The notes beneath the pieces were generated by a model. It was given only the letters and a program-made list of their open reading frames with translations, searched no databases and was not told the DNA's origin. The position numbers and the translations under genes are program-made. 64,000 nt of DNA from Curtobacterium sp. MCLR17_007 (GTDB lineage: Bacteria > Actinomycetota > Actinomycetes > Actinomycetales > Microbacteriaceae): positions 1,240,001 through 1,304,000 of the forward strand of contig NZ_CP126271.1 in the NCBI RefSeq assembly GCF_003234655.2, given 5' to 3'. The stretch's first letter is position 1. Every line of letters begins with the position of its first letter. Shown piece by piece: positions 33,767 to 42,945 of this stretch.

Positions 33767-35242
33767 ATGTCACAGACCATGGAGAGCCCGCGGACGGGCT
33801 CTGTGCCCACCGCCGACGGGCACCGCCCGAACAGCACCGCGATCATCGTCTTCCTTGCGCTCGGTGGCCTGTCCTTCGCCGTCCTGCAGTCGCTCGTCGC
33901 CCCGGCGCTCTCCACGATCGGCAAGGACCTGCAGGTCTCCACGAGCAGCGCGAGCTGGGTGCTCACCGCGTACCTGCTCTCCGCATCCGTGCTGACGCCG
34001 ATCCTCGGTCGCCTCGGCGACATGGTCGGCAAGCGCAAGGTCCTCATCGTGGTCCTGGCGGTGCTCCTCGCCGGTGCCGTCCTCGCGGCGCTCGCGCCGA
34101 ACCTCACGGTGCTGATCATCGCCCGTGCGCTGCAGGGCGCCGCCGGTGCGGTGATGCCCCTGTCGATCGGCATCGTCCGCGACGAGCTGCCGAAGGAGAA
34201 GGTCAGCGTCACGATCGGGCTGCTCTCCGCGATCTTCGGCATCGGCGCCGGTGTCGGCATCGTCGCCGCCGGTCCGATCGTCGAGCACCTGTCGTGGCAC
34301 TGGCTGTTCTGGCTGCCCGCCGTCCTGGTCGTGATCGCGCTGTTCGGCGTCGTCTTCGGCATGCCGGAGTCGCCAGTGCGCAAGCCCGGCCGCCTCGACC
34401 TCGTCGGCACCGGTGTCCTCACCGTGTCGCTCGTGTCGCTCCTCATCGCGATCAGCGAGGGCGAGACCTGGGGCTGGGGCGACGGCAAGACCATCGGCCT
34501 GTTGATCCTCGGCGCCGTCGCACTCGTCGCCTTCGTGTTCGTCGAGCTCCGCGTGAAGTCGCCGCTCATCGACGTCCGGCTGTTCACGATCCGTGGTGTG
34601 TGGACGGCCCACGTCGTCGCCCTGGTCTTCGGTTTCGCGATGTTCGGCACGTTCGTCCTCGTGCCCACGCTGCTCCAGCTGCCGACCGCCATCGGCTACG
34701 GCTTCGGCAAGTCGGTGTCCGAGGCGGGGCTCTTCCTGCTGCCGACCGTCGTCATGATGGTCATCGCCGGCCCGATCGCGGGCATGCTCGTCCGGAGGTA
34801 CGGCCCGAAGCTCCCCATGCTCGCCGGTGGCATCGCGGTGACCGCGGCCTTCGTGCTGCCCGCCCTGGCACACGGCGAGATGTGGCAGGTCGTCGTGTCG
34901 GGCATCCTGACCGGCATCGGGATCGGCCTCGCCCTGGCTGCCTGCTCGAACGCCATCATCGAGAGCGTCCCCGCGGCGCAGACCGGTGAGGCCATCAGTG
35001 CCAACACCGTCGTCCGCACGATCGGTTCGAGCGTCGGCACCGCGGTGATCGCGGCGCTCATCTCCTCGAACACCACCGCGCAGGGGCTCCCGCTCGACGA
35101 CGCCTTCACCACGGGCTTCTGGGCGTGCGCCGGTGTCGGCGCGCTCGCGATCATCGGTGCGCTCGTCGCCCCGTCGATGCGCAAGCGCCGTCAGGACGCC
35201 CGGGCGATCGGCGTCGACGACCTGGAGGGCGTCACGGACTGA
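33767..35242 (+). CDS. DHA2-type MFS exporter
   Basis: 491 residues with about 14 membrane helices, the drug:H+ antiporter-2 layout. Visible are SWVLTAYLLSASVLTPILGRLGDMVGKRK (motif A after helix 2, in overview), ARALQGAAGAVMPLSIGIV (motif B) and the helix-5 antiporter motif region GVGIVAAGPIV. It is controlled by the divergent TetR gene and its two half-sites. Family members export dyes, antibiotics or other toxic compounds; the substrate cannot be told from sequence. A 13-bp hairpin at 35265-35307 ends the unit. Confidence 0.88.
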   Translation: MSQTMESPRTGSVPTADGHRPNSTAIIVFLALGGLSFAVLQSLVAPALSTIGKDLQVSTSSASWVLTAYLLSASVLTPILGRLGDMVGKRKVLIVVLAVLLAGAVLAALAPNLTVLIIARALQGAAGAVMPLSIGIVRDELPKEKVSVTIGLLSAIFGIGAGVGIVAAGPIVEHLSWHWLFWLPAVLVVIALFGVVFGMPESPVRKPGRLDLVGTGVLTVSLVSLLIAISEGETWGWGDGKTIGLLILGAVALVAFVFVELRVKSPLIDVRLFTIRGVWTAHVVALVFGFAMFGTFVLVPTLLQLPTAIGYGFGKSVSEAGLFLLPTVVMMVIAGPIAGMLVRRYGPKLPMLAGGIAVTAAFVLPALAHGEMWQVVVSGILTGIGIGLALAACSNAIIESVPAAQTGEAISANTVVRTIGSSVGTAVIAALISSNTTAQGLPLDDAFTTGFWACAGVGALAIIGALVAPSMRKRRQDARAIGVDDLEGVTD

Positions 35243-35264
35243 CTCCGGCTCCAGAGCCGCCTTC

Positions 35265-35307
35265 CCGGAGGCGCGACTGGCGTCGTCGACGCGGGTCGCG
35301 CCTCCGG
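35265..35307 (+). terminator. Hairpin between exporter and BCCT genes
   Basis: A 13-bp stem (35265-35277 CCGGAGGCGCGAC with 35295-35307). It belongs to the recurrent GGAGGC hairpin family of this window. Confidence 0.65.
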
Positions 35308-35345
35308 TTCGCCTTCGAGACCGCTCAGCAGGCACCATGGTCTGC

Positions 35346-37157
35346 ATGTCGACGACGAAATCACCACCTCCCGCCACCGACACCCGGCGCCTGCGCACCT
35401 GGGTCTTCTGGCCCGCCGCCGTCATCGTGCTCGGCTTCGTCGCCTGGACGCTCATCGCGCCGGCGACCGCCGAATCCGCCTTCCTCGCGCTGCAGGACGG
35501 CATCGTCCGGAACTTCAGCTGGTACTACGTGCTCGTGGCCGCGTTCTTCGTCGCGTTCTCGATCTTCGTCGGGTTCAGCAAGTTCGGGGACATCAAGCTC
35601 GGCAAGGACACCGACGAACCGGAGTTCTCCACCGGGTCGTGGTTCGCGCTGCTCTTCGCCGCGGGCATGGGCATCGGCCTGGTCTTCTACGGGGTCTCCG
35701 AGCCGCTCAGCCACTTCGCATCGCCACGCCCTGGTGTCACCGGGACGCAGGGTGAGCTGGCGCAACAGGCCATGACCCAGACGTTCCTGCACTGGGGGCT
35801 GCACGCGTGGGCGATCTACGTCGTGCTCGGCCTGGCGCTCGCCTACGCGATCCACCGACGCGGCCGCCCGGTGTCGATCCGCTGGGCACTCGAGCCGTTG
35901 CTCGGCGATCGGGTGCGCGGCGGGTGGGGCAACGTCATCGACGTGATCGCCCTGGTCGGCACGTTGTTCGGCGTGGCGACATCGCTCGGTCTGGGCGTCC
36001 TGCAGATCGGTGCGGGGCTCGAGAGCGCCGGCATCGCCGACAGCAGCATCGTCAGCCAGATCGCCATCATCGCCGTGATCACTGCGCTCACGATCGTCTC
36101 CCTCGTCACCGGGGTGACCAAGGGCATGAAGCTCCTGTCCAACTTCAACCTGCTGCTGGCCGCCGCGCTGCTGCTGTTCGTGCTCATCGTCGGGCCGACC
36201 CAGTTCCTGCTGCGCGACTTCGTGCAGTCGATCGGCAACTACCTGCAGAACATCGTCGGGCTCTCGTTCAACGTCAGCGCGCAGCAGGGCGCCGCGGGTG
36301 AGGCCTGGCAGGGCGCCTGGACGACCTTCTACTGGGGCTGGTGGATGTCGTGGGCGCCGTTCGTCGGCATCTTCATCGCGCGGATCTCGAAGGGCCGGAC
36401 GGTCCGGCAGTTCGTGTTCGGCGTGCTGCTGGTCCCCACTGCGCTGACGTTCCTGTGGTTCGCGGTGCTGGGCGGAGCGGCGATCCACCGGCAGACCGAC
36501 GGTGCCGGGGGACTGGTCGGTGCGAAGGGATCCGTGGACGTCGAGGGCTCGCTGTTCACCCTGCTGGCCGGGCTTCCCGCCGGGGCCGTGCTGACGTTCG
36601 GCGCGATCCTGCTCATCGGCGTGTTCTTCGTCACCTCGTCCGACTCCGGCTCGCTCGTCATGGCGATGATCGCGTCCGGCGGGGACATCGAGCCGAAGAA
36701 CTGGCTGCGCGTGTTCTTCGCCACCGTCTCCGCGCTGCTGGCGGTCGCGCTGCTGCTGACCGGCGGGCTGAACGCGCTGAAGACCGCGGCGATCACGACC
36801 GCGCTGCCGTTCAGCATCGTGCTGCTGCTGACGTGCTGGTCGACGATCATCGCCTTCACCCGGGAGCGTCGTGCGTACGACCGGGCCGAGCGTGCGCTGC
36901 TGCTCGAGCGCGTCGGCGACTACTACGGCCTCGAGGTCGACGGCCCGGCCCAGCGCTCCGGTCGCGCGCACCCGTGGCGTTCAGTGCGCGACCGGCTGTC
37001 CGGACGCCCGCGACCGACGCCGCAGGAGCGGCCCACCGCAGCGGCCTCCGCGCCCGCCGACGGCGCCGTGCTGACCGAGCCGGTGTCGCCGGACCCGGTC
37101 ACGGACGGGGCACCCGACTCGACCGCTGCGACGACCTCCGGAACCGACCGCGTCTGA
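35346..37157 (+). CDS. BCCT-family betaine/choline/carnitine transporter
   Basis: 603 residues, 12 membrane helices. Strong family motifs: GDIKLGKDTDEPEFSTGSW, FAAGMGIGLVFYGVSEPLSHF (in overview), and the conserved Trp-rich helix 8 FYWGWWMSWAPFVGIFIARIS that forms the betaine-binding box. It takes up glycine betaine, choline or similar osmolytes with Na+ or H+. The C-terminal tail of about 70 residues is hydrophilic and rich in Pro/Ala/Arg; such tails can sense osmotic stress in this family. I chose the ATG at 35346 because CACCAT lies 7 nt upstream; an ATG at 35337 would add three residues. Confidence 0.93.
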   Translation: MSTTKSPPPATDTRRLRTWVFWPAAVIVLGFVAWTLIAPATAESAFLALQDGIVRNFSWYYVLVAAFFVAFSIFVGFSKFGDIKLGKDTDEPEFSTGSWFALLFAAGMGIGLVFYGVSEPLSHFASPRPGVTGTQGELAQQAMTQTFLHWGLHAWAIYVVLGLALAYAIHRRGRPVSIRWALEPLLGDRVRGGWGNVIDVIALVGTLFGVATSLGLGVLQIGAGLESAGIADSSIVSQIAIIAVITALTIVSLVTGVTKGMKLLSNFNLLLAAALLLFVLIVGPTQFLLRDFVQSIGNYLQNIVGLSFNVSAQQGAAGEAWQGAWTTFYWGWWMSWAPFVGIFIARISKGRTVRQFVFGVLLVPTALTFLWFAVLGGAAIHRQTDGAGGLVGAKGSVDVEGSLFTLLAGLPAGAVLTFGAILLIGVFFVTSSDSGSLVMAMIASGGDIEPKNWLRVFFATVSALLAVALLLTGGLNALKTAAITTALPFSIVLLLTCWSTIIAFTRERRAYDRAERALLLERVGDYYGLEVDGPAQRSGRAHPWRSVRDRLSGRPRPTPQERPTAAASAPADGAVLTEPVSPDPVTDGAPDSTAATTSGTDRV

Positions 37158-37162
37158 CGCGG

Positions 37163-37222
37163 CCCGACGTCGGACAGGAGGCCCGGTGCCAGCTGGCACT
37201 GCGCCTCCTGTCCGACGTCGGG
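37163..37222 (+). terminator. Long hairpin after the BCCT gene
   Basis: A 20-bp perfect outer stem (37163-37182 with 37203-37222), enclosing the 14-bp palindrome GTGCCAGCTGGCAC. It carries the GGAGGCCCG core. Confidence 0.8.
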
Positions 37223-37379
37223 TCAGCCCCGTCGGCGGCTCCGATGCGCGCCGTTGCGGGGTTCCGTGCGGTGCGGTGTGCCGCATGGTTCCCATGCGGT
37301 ACTTCCGCACCCGGGGCGTGCGGTGGTTCTCTCGGAGGATCGCGGCCACCCTGGGACCGCGCGGGAATCGGACACGACG

Positions 37380-39281
37380 ATGCGACTACGACTGCGCCCT
37401 CGAGCGCGCCTCCGGGCGCTCACCATCACCGCTCTGGCGGTGGTCGCCGCGCTGACGGCGACCCTGTCCCTCGGGACCACCACGTCCGCCGACGCCGCCG
37501 GGTCGTGCACCGCCGGATCGCAGATCTCCGTGGTCGCCCACCCCGACGACGACCTGTTCTTCATGAACCCGGCCGTGCTCGGCAAGGTCACCGCGTCCGG
37601 GTGGTGCACCACGACGGTGTACGTCACGTCGGGCGACGCCGGCCGCGGGAGCGCGTACTCGACCGCGCGCGAGTCCGGCGTCCGTGCCGCGTACGCGACG
37701 ATGACGAACACCGCGAACACGTGGACGACGACTCGCGAGACCGTCGCCGGGCACACCGTGCAGCGGTCGACGCTCAAGGCGCTCCCCAGCGTGCAGCTCG
37801 TGTTCATGCGGCTGCCCGACGGCAACATCGACGGGACCGGGTTCTCGGCGACCGGGTGGCAGAGCCTCGAGCAGCTGATGGAGGGCTGGATCCCCACGAT
37901 CTCGACCGTGGCGTCGCCGTCGCAGACCTACACGCAGCAGACCTTCGTCGACACCGTCGGGGCGCTCCTGACCAAGGCGGCCCCCACGGTCATCCGCACG
38001 CAGGACTACGTCGACGGCTTCGGTTCCGACACCGACCACAGCGACCACCACGCGGTCGGCCAGCTCACGCTGCGCGCGCGGAACGCCGTCGCACCCTCCG
38101 TGTCGATCACGCCGTACCTCGGCTACCCGACCGTGCAGCTGGCCGCCAACGTGACCGGGGCGGACCTGTCCGCGAAGGCCGCCGCGTACTACGCCTACGC
38201 CCCGTACGACTCGCTGATCTGCCAGACGGCCGCCGCCTGTGCGGGGCAACCCGAGGAACAGTGGCTGCCCCGCCAGCACGTCGTCGCCGACCTGACCGCG
38301 CCGGGCACCCCGGGTGGTGGCGGCACCGGCACCGACCCCGCCGGTGGTGGTGGCGGCACCGGCACCGACCCCTCGGGTGGGACCGGGACGTCCGCGGGCA
38401 ACGCCGCCGCGTCCGCACAGGTCACCGCGTCGTCGCAGAACGCCAGCGGCGGACAGGGGGCCGCGAAGGTCATCGACGGCGTCGCGGACGGCTACCCGGG
38501 CACCGCGACCGCGGAGTGGGCGTCGCAGGGCGGCCGCACCGGGACCTGGGTGCAGCTGACCTGGATGGAACCGATCGCGATCAACCGGATCGTGCTGTTC
38601 GACCGGCCGAACACCGACGACCAGGTCACCGCCGGCACGCTGACGTTCTCGGACGGGACGACCGTTCCGGTCCCCACCCTGGCGAACGCCGGGACCGCGA
38701 ACGAGGTCGCGTTCAGCACGAAGACCGTCACGAGCGTGCGGCTCACCGTCACGGGTGTCAGCTCCACGACCCGGAACGTCGGCCTGTCCGAGATGCAGGC
38801 CTGGACGCCGGCATCGACCACGACCCCGCCCGTGACCACGCCACCGACGACCACGCCGTCGACGACGAACCTGGCCGGCAGCGCGACCGTCGTCGCCTCG
38901 TCCCAGTCGACCTCGACCGCCCAGACCGCGGACAAGGCGGTCGACGGGGTGATCGACGGCTACCCGGGCGTCGCGAGTGCGGAGTGGGCGACCAACGGCG
39001 GGCGGACCGGTTCGACGCTGCGTCTCACGTGGGCCGCGCCGGTGAGCATCGATCGTCTGGTGCTGTACGACCGGCCGAACACCGACGACCAGGTCACCAG
39101 CGGCACCGTGACGTTCTCGGACGGCACGACCGTCCCCGTCGGCGCGCTCGACAACGCGGGCGCGGCGACCACGGTCAGCTTCGCGGCCCGGACCGTCACG
39201 TCGCTCACACTGACGGTCACCGGGGTGAGCGGGTCGACCCGGAACGTCGGGCTCGCGGAGCTGCAGGTGTACTCCGGCTGA
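37380..39281 (+). CDS. Secreted PIG-L family deacetylase with two carbohydrate-binding-like modules
   Basis: 633 residues. A basic signal peptide (about 1-40, ending near DAAG) exports the protein. The PIG-L/LmbE domain (about 45-300) has the zinc motif AHPDDD near 53-58 and the second His pair in DHSDHHAVG near 219, so it is probably active on N-acetyl sugars. A Gly/Thr-rich linker leads to two beta-sandwich modules of discoidin/galactose-binding type (about 340-480 and 500-633), separated by a Thr/Pro linker. The modules share long near-identical stretches (RPNTDDQVT, TLTFSDGTTVPV/TVTFSDGTTVPV, TRNVGL), evidence of internal duplication. It likely acts on polysaccharide or glycan outside the cell. 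The ATG at 37380 begins the signal peptide. Confidence 0.85.
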   Translation: MRLRLRPRARLRALTITALAVVAALTATLSLGTTTSADAAGSCTAGSQISVVAHPDDDLFFMNPAVLGKVTASGWCTTTVYVTSGDAGRGSAYSTARESGVRAAYATMTNTANTWTTTRETVAGHTVQRSTLKALPSVQLVFMRLPDGNIDGTGFSATGWQSLEQLMEGWIPTISTVASPSQTYTQQTFVDTVGALLTKAAPTVIRTQDYVDGFGSDTDHSDHHAVGQLTLRARNAVAPSVSITPYLGYPTVQLAANVTGADLSAKAAAYYAYAPYDSLICQTAAACAGQPEEQWLPRQHVVADLTAPGTPGGGGTGTDPAGGGGGTGTDPSGGTGTSAGNAAASAQVTASSQNASGGQGAAKVIDGVADGYPGTATAEWASQGGRTGTWVQLTWMEPIAINRIVLFDRPNTDDQVTAGTLTFSDGTTVPVPTLANAGTANEVAFSTKTVTSVRLTVTGVSSTTRNVGLSEMQAWTPASTTTPPVTTPPTTTPSTTNLAGSATVVASSQSTSTAQTADKAVDGVIDGYPGVASAEWATNGGRTGSTLRLTWAAPVSIDRLVLYDRPNTDDQVTSGTVTFSDGTTVPVGALDNAGAATTVSFAARTVTSLTLTVTGVSGSTRNVGLAELQVYSG

Positions 39282-39293
39282 GCCGGACTGCGG

Positions 39294-39352
39294 ACGCCGG
39301 GTCCGGTGCCAGCCGGCACCGGGCCCGGCACTGCTTCCGCCGGACCCGGCGT
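39294..39352. terminator. Nested hairpin between convergent genes
   Basis: A 13-bp outer stem (39294-39306 with 39340-39352) enclosing a smaller inner hairpin with GGTGCC/GGCACC. It lies between the PIG-L gene and the convergent DUF1345 gene. Confidence 0.65.
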
Positions 39353-39360
39353 GCGCACCG

Positions 39361-40011
39361 CTACGACGCCAGGCCGGCGACCAGGTTGATGACGCTCGCG
39401 ATCACGACGGTGCCGAAGAAGAACGACAGCAGCGCGTGCCGGAGCGTGGCGCGACGGATCGCGCTCGTCCTGATGGTCGTGTCGGACACCTGGTACGTCA
39501 TGCCGACGGTGACGGCGAAGTACGCGAAGTCCGAGTACTGCGGGGGCTCGTCCTGGTTGAAGTCGATCCCACCCGGGATGCCGCTGTAGTACAGCTCGGC
39601 GTACCGCAGGGTGAAGAGCGTCTGGACGAGCAGCCACGACAGGAAGACGCTCACCACGCCGAGCGCCGCGGCCGCGTCCTGCGCGTCACCGCGGAGCCCC
39701 CGGGCACTGCCGAGCACGACCAGCAGGGCGACGACGCTGGCGAGTGAGGCCCCCACCAGCAGCAGGTCCGAGGCGGTGCGACGGGGGTCCTCGCGCGCGG
39801 CGCTCGCACCCGTCTGCGGTCCGTCGAACCGGAGGAGCGGCCACGCGGTCGCCACGTACACCGCGCACGCGGCGGCCCACCCGATCGACGGTGCCCACCG
39901 AGCCCCGACCGTCAGCCAGGCGGCGACGGCGGCGACGACCCCGACGGTGAGCATGAGCAGGAGACGGTGGCGGTACCGCTCGGGGCGGTGCGCGTGCGGG
40001 GTGAGGTCCAC
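39361..40011 (-). CDS. DUF1345 family membrane protein
   Basis: 216 residues with about five membrane helices. The second half carries the family pattern: LFTLRYAELYYSG, GGIDFNQDEPPQYSDFAYFA, then VGMTYQVSDTTIRT, IRRATLRHALLSFFFGTVV, all typical of DUF1345. I chose the GTG at 40011 because GATGCT ends 6 nt before it on the minus strand; an ATG at 40071 would add 20 residues. It is convergent with the PIG-L gene and divergent from the GDSL esterase gene. The family has no established function. Confidence 0.85.
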   Translation of the reverse strand: MDLTPHAHRPERYRHRLLLMLTVGVVAAVAAWLTVGARWAPSIGWAAACAVYVATAWPLLRFDGPQTGASAAREDPRRTASDLLLVGASLASVVALLVVLGSARGLRGDAQDAAAALGVVSVFLSWLLVQTLFTLRYAELYYSGIPGGIDFNQDEPPQYSDFAYFAVTVGMTYQVSDTTIRTSAIRRATLRHALLSFFFGTVVIASVINLVAGLAS

Positions 40012-40099
40012 CGGGCCAGCATCGCACCGGCACCCGTCCCGACGACGTTCCCTGTCAGCCTTCGTGCACAACGGCCGGGACGGTCATGGACCCTCCGGG

Positions 40100-40105
40100 C
40101 ACACT
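40100..40105 (+). promoter_or_regulatory. Leaderless -10-like element of the GDSL gene
   Basis: CACACT ends 6 nt before the ATG at 40112. Confidence 0.4.
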
Positions 40106-40111
40106 GGGGTG

Positions 40112-40810
40112 ATGCGGCGGACGGGCACCACGATCACGGCGGTCATCGGCGCACTCGGCATCATCGTCGGCATCGGGTTCGTCGTCGCCGAGCACCCCGC
40201 CCGGGCGTCCGCGGGGTCGAACGGGTCCACGACGCCGACCGCCGAGCCCGGGCGTCGGGTGGCGACGATCGGCGACTCGATCATGGCGGGGTACGGACTC
40301 GACAGCGACGCCGACGCCTGGCCGGCGATGCTCGCCCGCGCCGACCACCTCGACGTCACGAACCTGGCGTGCAGCGGAGCCGGCTTCGTCGTCGACGGGG
40401 ACTGCGGCGACGACTTCTCGGGACTCGTCTCCCAGGCAGTCGCGGTCCACCCGTCGATCGTCGTGCTGCAGTCCTCCGACAACGACCTGGGCCAGGACCC
40501 CGCGGCGATCGACACCGCGACCCGGCAGGCCGTCGACCAGCTCCACGCGGCGCTGCCGCACGCCCGCATCGTCGGCTTCTCCACCCTCTGGGACCAGCCC
40601 GGCGACGTCCCCGACGAGGTCGCGCAGAGCTCGACGAGCCTCCGGCGTGCGGTCGAGGCCGACGGCGGCCGGTTCGTCGACCTCGGGCAACCGCTCGCCG
40701 GCCACGCCGACCTGCTGCAGGCGGACAGCGAGCACCCCACCGTCGCCGGTCAGCAGGTGCTCACCCGGGTCGTCGAGCGGGCGCTGCGCCGCGCCGGCGT
40801 CCGGCTCTGA
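40112..40810 (+). CDS. Secreted SGNH/GDSL hydrolase
   Basis: 232 residues with an N-terminal signal or anchor (about 8-28) and an SGNH hydrolase domain. Block I is ATIGDSIMAGYG with the nucleophile Ser near 55, block II Gly in CSGAGF, block III Asn in SSDNDLG, and block V His in DSEHPTVAGQQ. The catalytic set is thus complete. Two Cys (ACSGAG and DCGDDF) could form a disulfide, fitting an extracellular enzyme. Substrate may be an acyl ester or acetylated polysaccharide; unknown. Divergent from the DUF1345 gene, followed 86 bp later by the DUF2255 gene. Confidence 0.85.
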   Translation: MRRTGTTITAVIGALGIIVGIGFVVAEHPARASAGSNGSTTPTAEPGRRVATIGDSIMAGYGLDSDADAWPAMLARADHLDVTNLACSGAGFVVDGDCGDDFSGLVSQAVAVHPSIVVLQSSDNDLGQDPAAIDTATRQAVDQLHAALPHARIVGFSTLWDQPGDVPDEVAQSSTSLRRAVEADGGRFVDLGQPLAGHADLLQADSEHPTVAGQQVLTRVVERALRRAGVRL

Positions 40811-40896
40811 GTGCGCCCGGCCGGGGTGTCCCACCAGGGCACGTCACGACGGCGGGCGTCCTCGTACCGTGGGACACCCCGAACCGGAAGGAACCC

Positions 40897-41268
40897 ATGC
40901 CCTGGGACGACGACACCCTCACCGCCATCGCCGACACCGACGACCTGCACGTCGCACCGTTCCGTGAGGACGGCACCACGTACGGCACCCCGACCTGGAT
41001 CTGGTCGGTCGTCGTCGACGGCGCCCTGTACGCCCGGGCGTACAACGGTCGCCGCTCCCGCTGGTACCGCGCCGCCGTCACCCAGGGCGCGGGACGGATC
41101 ACCGCCGCCGGTGCCGAGCACGAGGTGACCTTCACCGAGGCGGACCCCGGCGTGAACAGCCGTGTCGACGCCGCCTACGAGACCAAGTACGCCGGCAGCG
41201 AGTACCTGCCGCCCATGCTGCAGGACGGCCCGACCTCGGCGACCGTCCGCATCGAGCCGCGCGGCTGA
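40897..41268 (+). CDS. DUF2255 family protein
   Basis: 123 residues forming a small beta-rich soluble protein. The pattern YGTPTWIWSVVVDGALYARAYNGRRSRWY near 28-56 (in overview) resembles DUF2255 and the pyridoxamine-oxidase-like FMN-binding folds, and DAAYETKYAGS near 90-100 is also family-typical. GGAAGGAA lies about 6 nt before the ATG. It is followed after 74 bp by an SDR gene in the same orientation, and such small proteins are often encoded next to oxidoreductases. Function unknown. Confidence 0.75.
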   Translation: MPWDDDTLTAIADTDDLHVAPFREDGTTYGTPTWIWSVVVDGALYARAYNGRRSRWYRAAVTQGAGRITAAGAEHEVTFTEADPGVNSRVDAAYETKYAGSEYLPPMLQDGPTSATVRIEPRG

Positions 41269-41342
41269 CCCGCACCCCGACGTCACAGCCGCCCCGGGCC
41301 AGAGTCGGACCCGGACCACCCACCGAACCGCAGAGGAACCGC

Positions 41343-42008
41343 ATGACCACCATCGCGATCATCGGCGCCGGCAAGGGCCTCGGCCTCGCCGTCGCCCGCC
41401 GCTTCGCCCGCGAGGGCTTCGCCGTCGCACTCGTCGCCCGCAACCAGGACCGTGTCGACGCGCTCGCCGCCGAGCTCCGCCAGGACGGCCACAGCGCGGC
41501 CGGGTACACGCCCAACGTCCGCGACCCCGAGTCCATCCGCCATGCACTCGAGCGCGCGACCGAGGAGCTCGGCCCCATCGAGGTGCTGCAGTACAGCCCC
41601 CTGCCGGCCAAGGAGTACATGCGCCCGGTGCTCGAGACCACCGAGGCCGACCTGGTCGGCCCGATCGAGTTCTCGGTCTACGGCGCGGTCGCCGCCGCCC
41701 GCCAGGCGATCCCCGGCATGCGCGCCATCGGCCACGGCACGCTGCTGTTCGTCAACGGCGGCAGCGCCGTGCGCCCCGGTGGCCGCGTCACGGGGACCTC
41801 GGTCGCCTTCGCGGGGGAGAGCGCCTACGCGCAGCTCCTGCACGACGCGCTCGCCGACGAGTCGATCCACGTCGGCCAGCTGATCATCCCGTTCGGCATC
41901 GACGACGGTGAGCCCACCCACTCGGGCGACTCCATCGCCGACCGCCTGTGGGCGATGCACACGGACCGCGGCGACTTCCGCGTGTACGCGGAGCCGCTGC
42001 CGGCCTGA
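41343..42008 (+). CDS. Divergent short-chain dehydrogenase/reductase
   Basis: 221 residues, Rossmann fold with a variant nucleotide motif IIGAGKGLGLAVAR (about 6-19). The usual SDR active site is altered: the Ser position is present (VNGGSA) but the Tyr-x-x-x-Lys motif is replaced by AYAQLLHD, without the Lys. It may therefore use another mechanism or act as a binding protein. The ATG is preceded by AGAGGAA. A strong hairpin follows at 42021-42068. It lies between a DUF2255 gene and the convergent PmoA-like gene; no pathway is evident. Confidence 0.8.
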   Translation: MTTIAIIGAGKGLGLAVARRFAREGFAVALVARNQDRVDALAAELRQDGHSAAGYTPNVRDPESIRHALERATEELGPIEVLQYSPLPAKEYMRPVLETTEADLVGPIEFSVYGAVAAARQAIPGMRAIGHGTLLFVNGGSAVRPGGRVTGTSVAFAGESAYAQLLHDALADESIHVGQLIIPFGIDDGEPTHSGDSIADRLWAMHTDRGDFRVYAEPLPA

Positions 42009-42020
42009 CCGTGCGCAGAC

Positions 42021-42068
42021 GACGGACGGGAGGCCCGTGGCGACGCCGCCACGGGCCTCCCGTCCGTC
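42021..42068. terminator. Bidirectional hairpin between convergent genes
   Basis: A perfect 20-bp stem (42021-42040 with 42049-42068) and an 8-nt loop, carrying the GACGGGAGGCCCGTGG core, between the SDR gene and the convergent DUF6807 gene. Confidence 0.85.
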
Positions 42069-42078
42069 ACGGCGCGCG

Positions 42079-42927
42079 TCACCGCCGCAGCAGCGCGACG
42101 GGATCGGCGCGCCCGTCCGCCACCACCGCGCGGAACGCGCGGACCAGTGGGACGCCCGGCCGGACGGTCGCGGCGGTGGACCAGGCCAGGGCCGAGCCGA
42201 TCGCGGGGTACTCCGCGGCGCGCACGAACCAGGGGTCGGCGTGGCCGAGGGCCTGCAGGACCACCGTCGCCGGACCCGCGGCGAAGTCCGCCGACCACGC
42301 GACCCACGGTGCGACGGAGCCGTGCACGGCCGTCTCGCCCCGGCCGTGCGCCGTCCGGACGTCGATGTCGGCGCAGTCGGGGAACCGCCAGAACAGCCCG
42401 CCGTACCCGGCGCCGGCGCGGCCGTTGCTGCCCGGGCCGCCGAGCCGCACCGGGGTGGAGCCGGCCGTCCGGAACGTCGAGGACGTCCGGAGCTCCCATG
42501 CGTCGGTGCCGAGCCCACGGCATGCGGTGACGCGCTCCTCGAGCAGGAGGGGTCGTCCGTCGTGTCCGCGCCACGCGAGCTCCGTCGTCCGGGTGTCGCC
42601 GTCCACCGCTGCGCGCTCGACCGTCACCCGCCCGTGGTCGTCCCGCCAGACGTAGCCCGTGTCCCGGACGAACGTGGGGCCGCCCCAGCAGTTCGCACCG
42701 TCGACGTCCGGGATCGCGACGCCGACGCCGGAGTGCCAGTCGTGGTCGTCGGGGTGATCTGCGCTGACGACTGTGCCGCCGAGGGTCCGGACCGGGTGCA
42801 GGGAGGGCCGCGGGACCGAGGTGGGCGCCGTGCCGCCGCCGTCGGTCTCGGTCGCGACCACGATCGGGGCGCCTCCGGCACCGCGGAGCTCCCAGCGGTG
42901 CAGGACCTGGTCTCGGGTGGTCGTCAC
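42079..42927 (-). CDS. DUF6807/PmoA-like protein
   Basis: 282 residues, all-beta. The family pattern is clear: HPVRTLGGTVVS, then DHPDDHDWHSGVGVAIPDV and NCWGGPTF, near 45-85. These DUF6807 proteins (often labelled PmoA family) commonly sit in sugar-degradation clusters of soil and plant bacteria and have no assigned reaction; the His and Asp residues suggest metal or sugar binding. The GTG at 42927 follows CAGGCT by 6 nt. It lies downstream of the GntR regulator gene in the same orientation (19 nt), so the two may be co-transcribed and controlled with the apionate operon. Confidence 0.78.
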   Translation of the reverse strand: MTTTRDQVLHRWELRGAGGAPIVVATETDGGGTAPTSVPRPSLHPVRTLGGTVVSADHPDDHDWHSGVGVAIPDVDGANCWGGPTFVRDTGYVWRDDHGRVTVERAAVDGDTRTTELAWRGHDGRPLLLEERVTACRGLGTDAWELRTSSTFRTAGSTPVRLGGPGSNGRAGAGYGGLFWRFPDCADIDVRTAHGRGETAVHGSVAPWVAWSADFAAGPATVVLQALGHADPWFVRAAEYPAIGSALAWSTAATVRPGVPLVRAFRAVVADGRADPVALLRR

Positions 42928-42945
42928 GGATCGAGCCTGCCGGGG

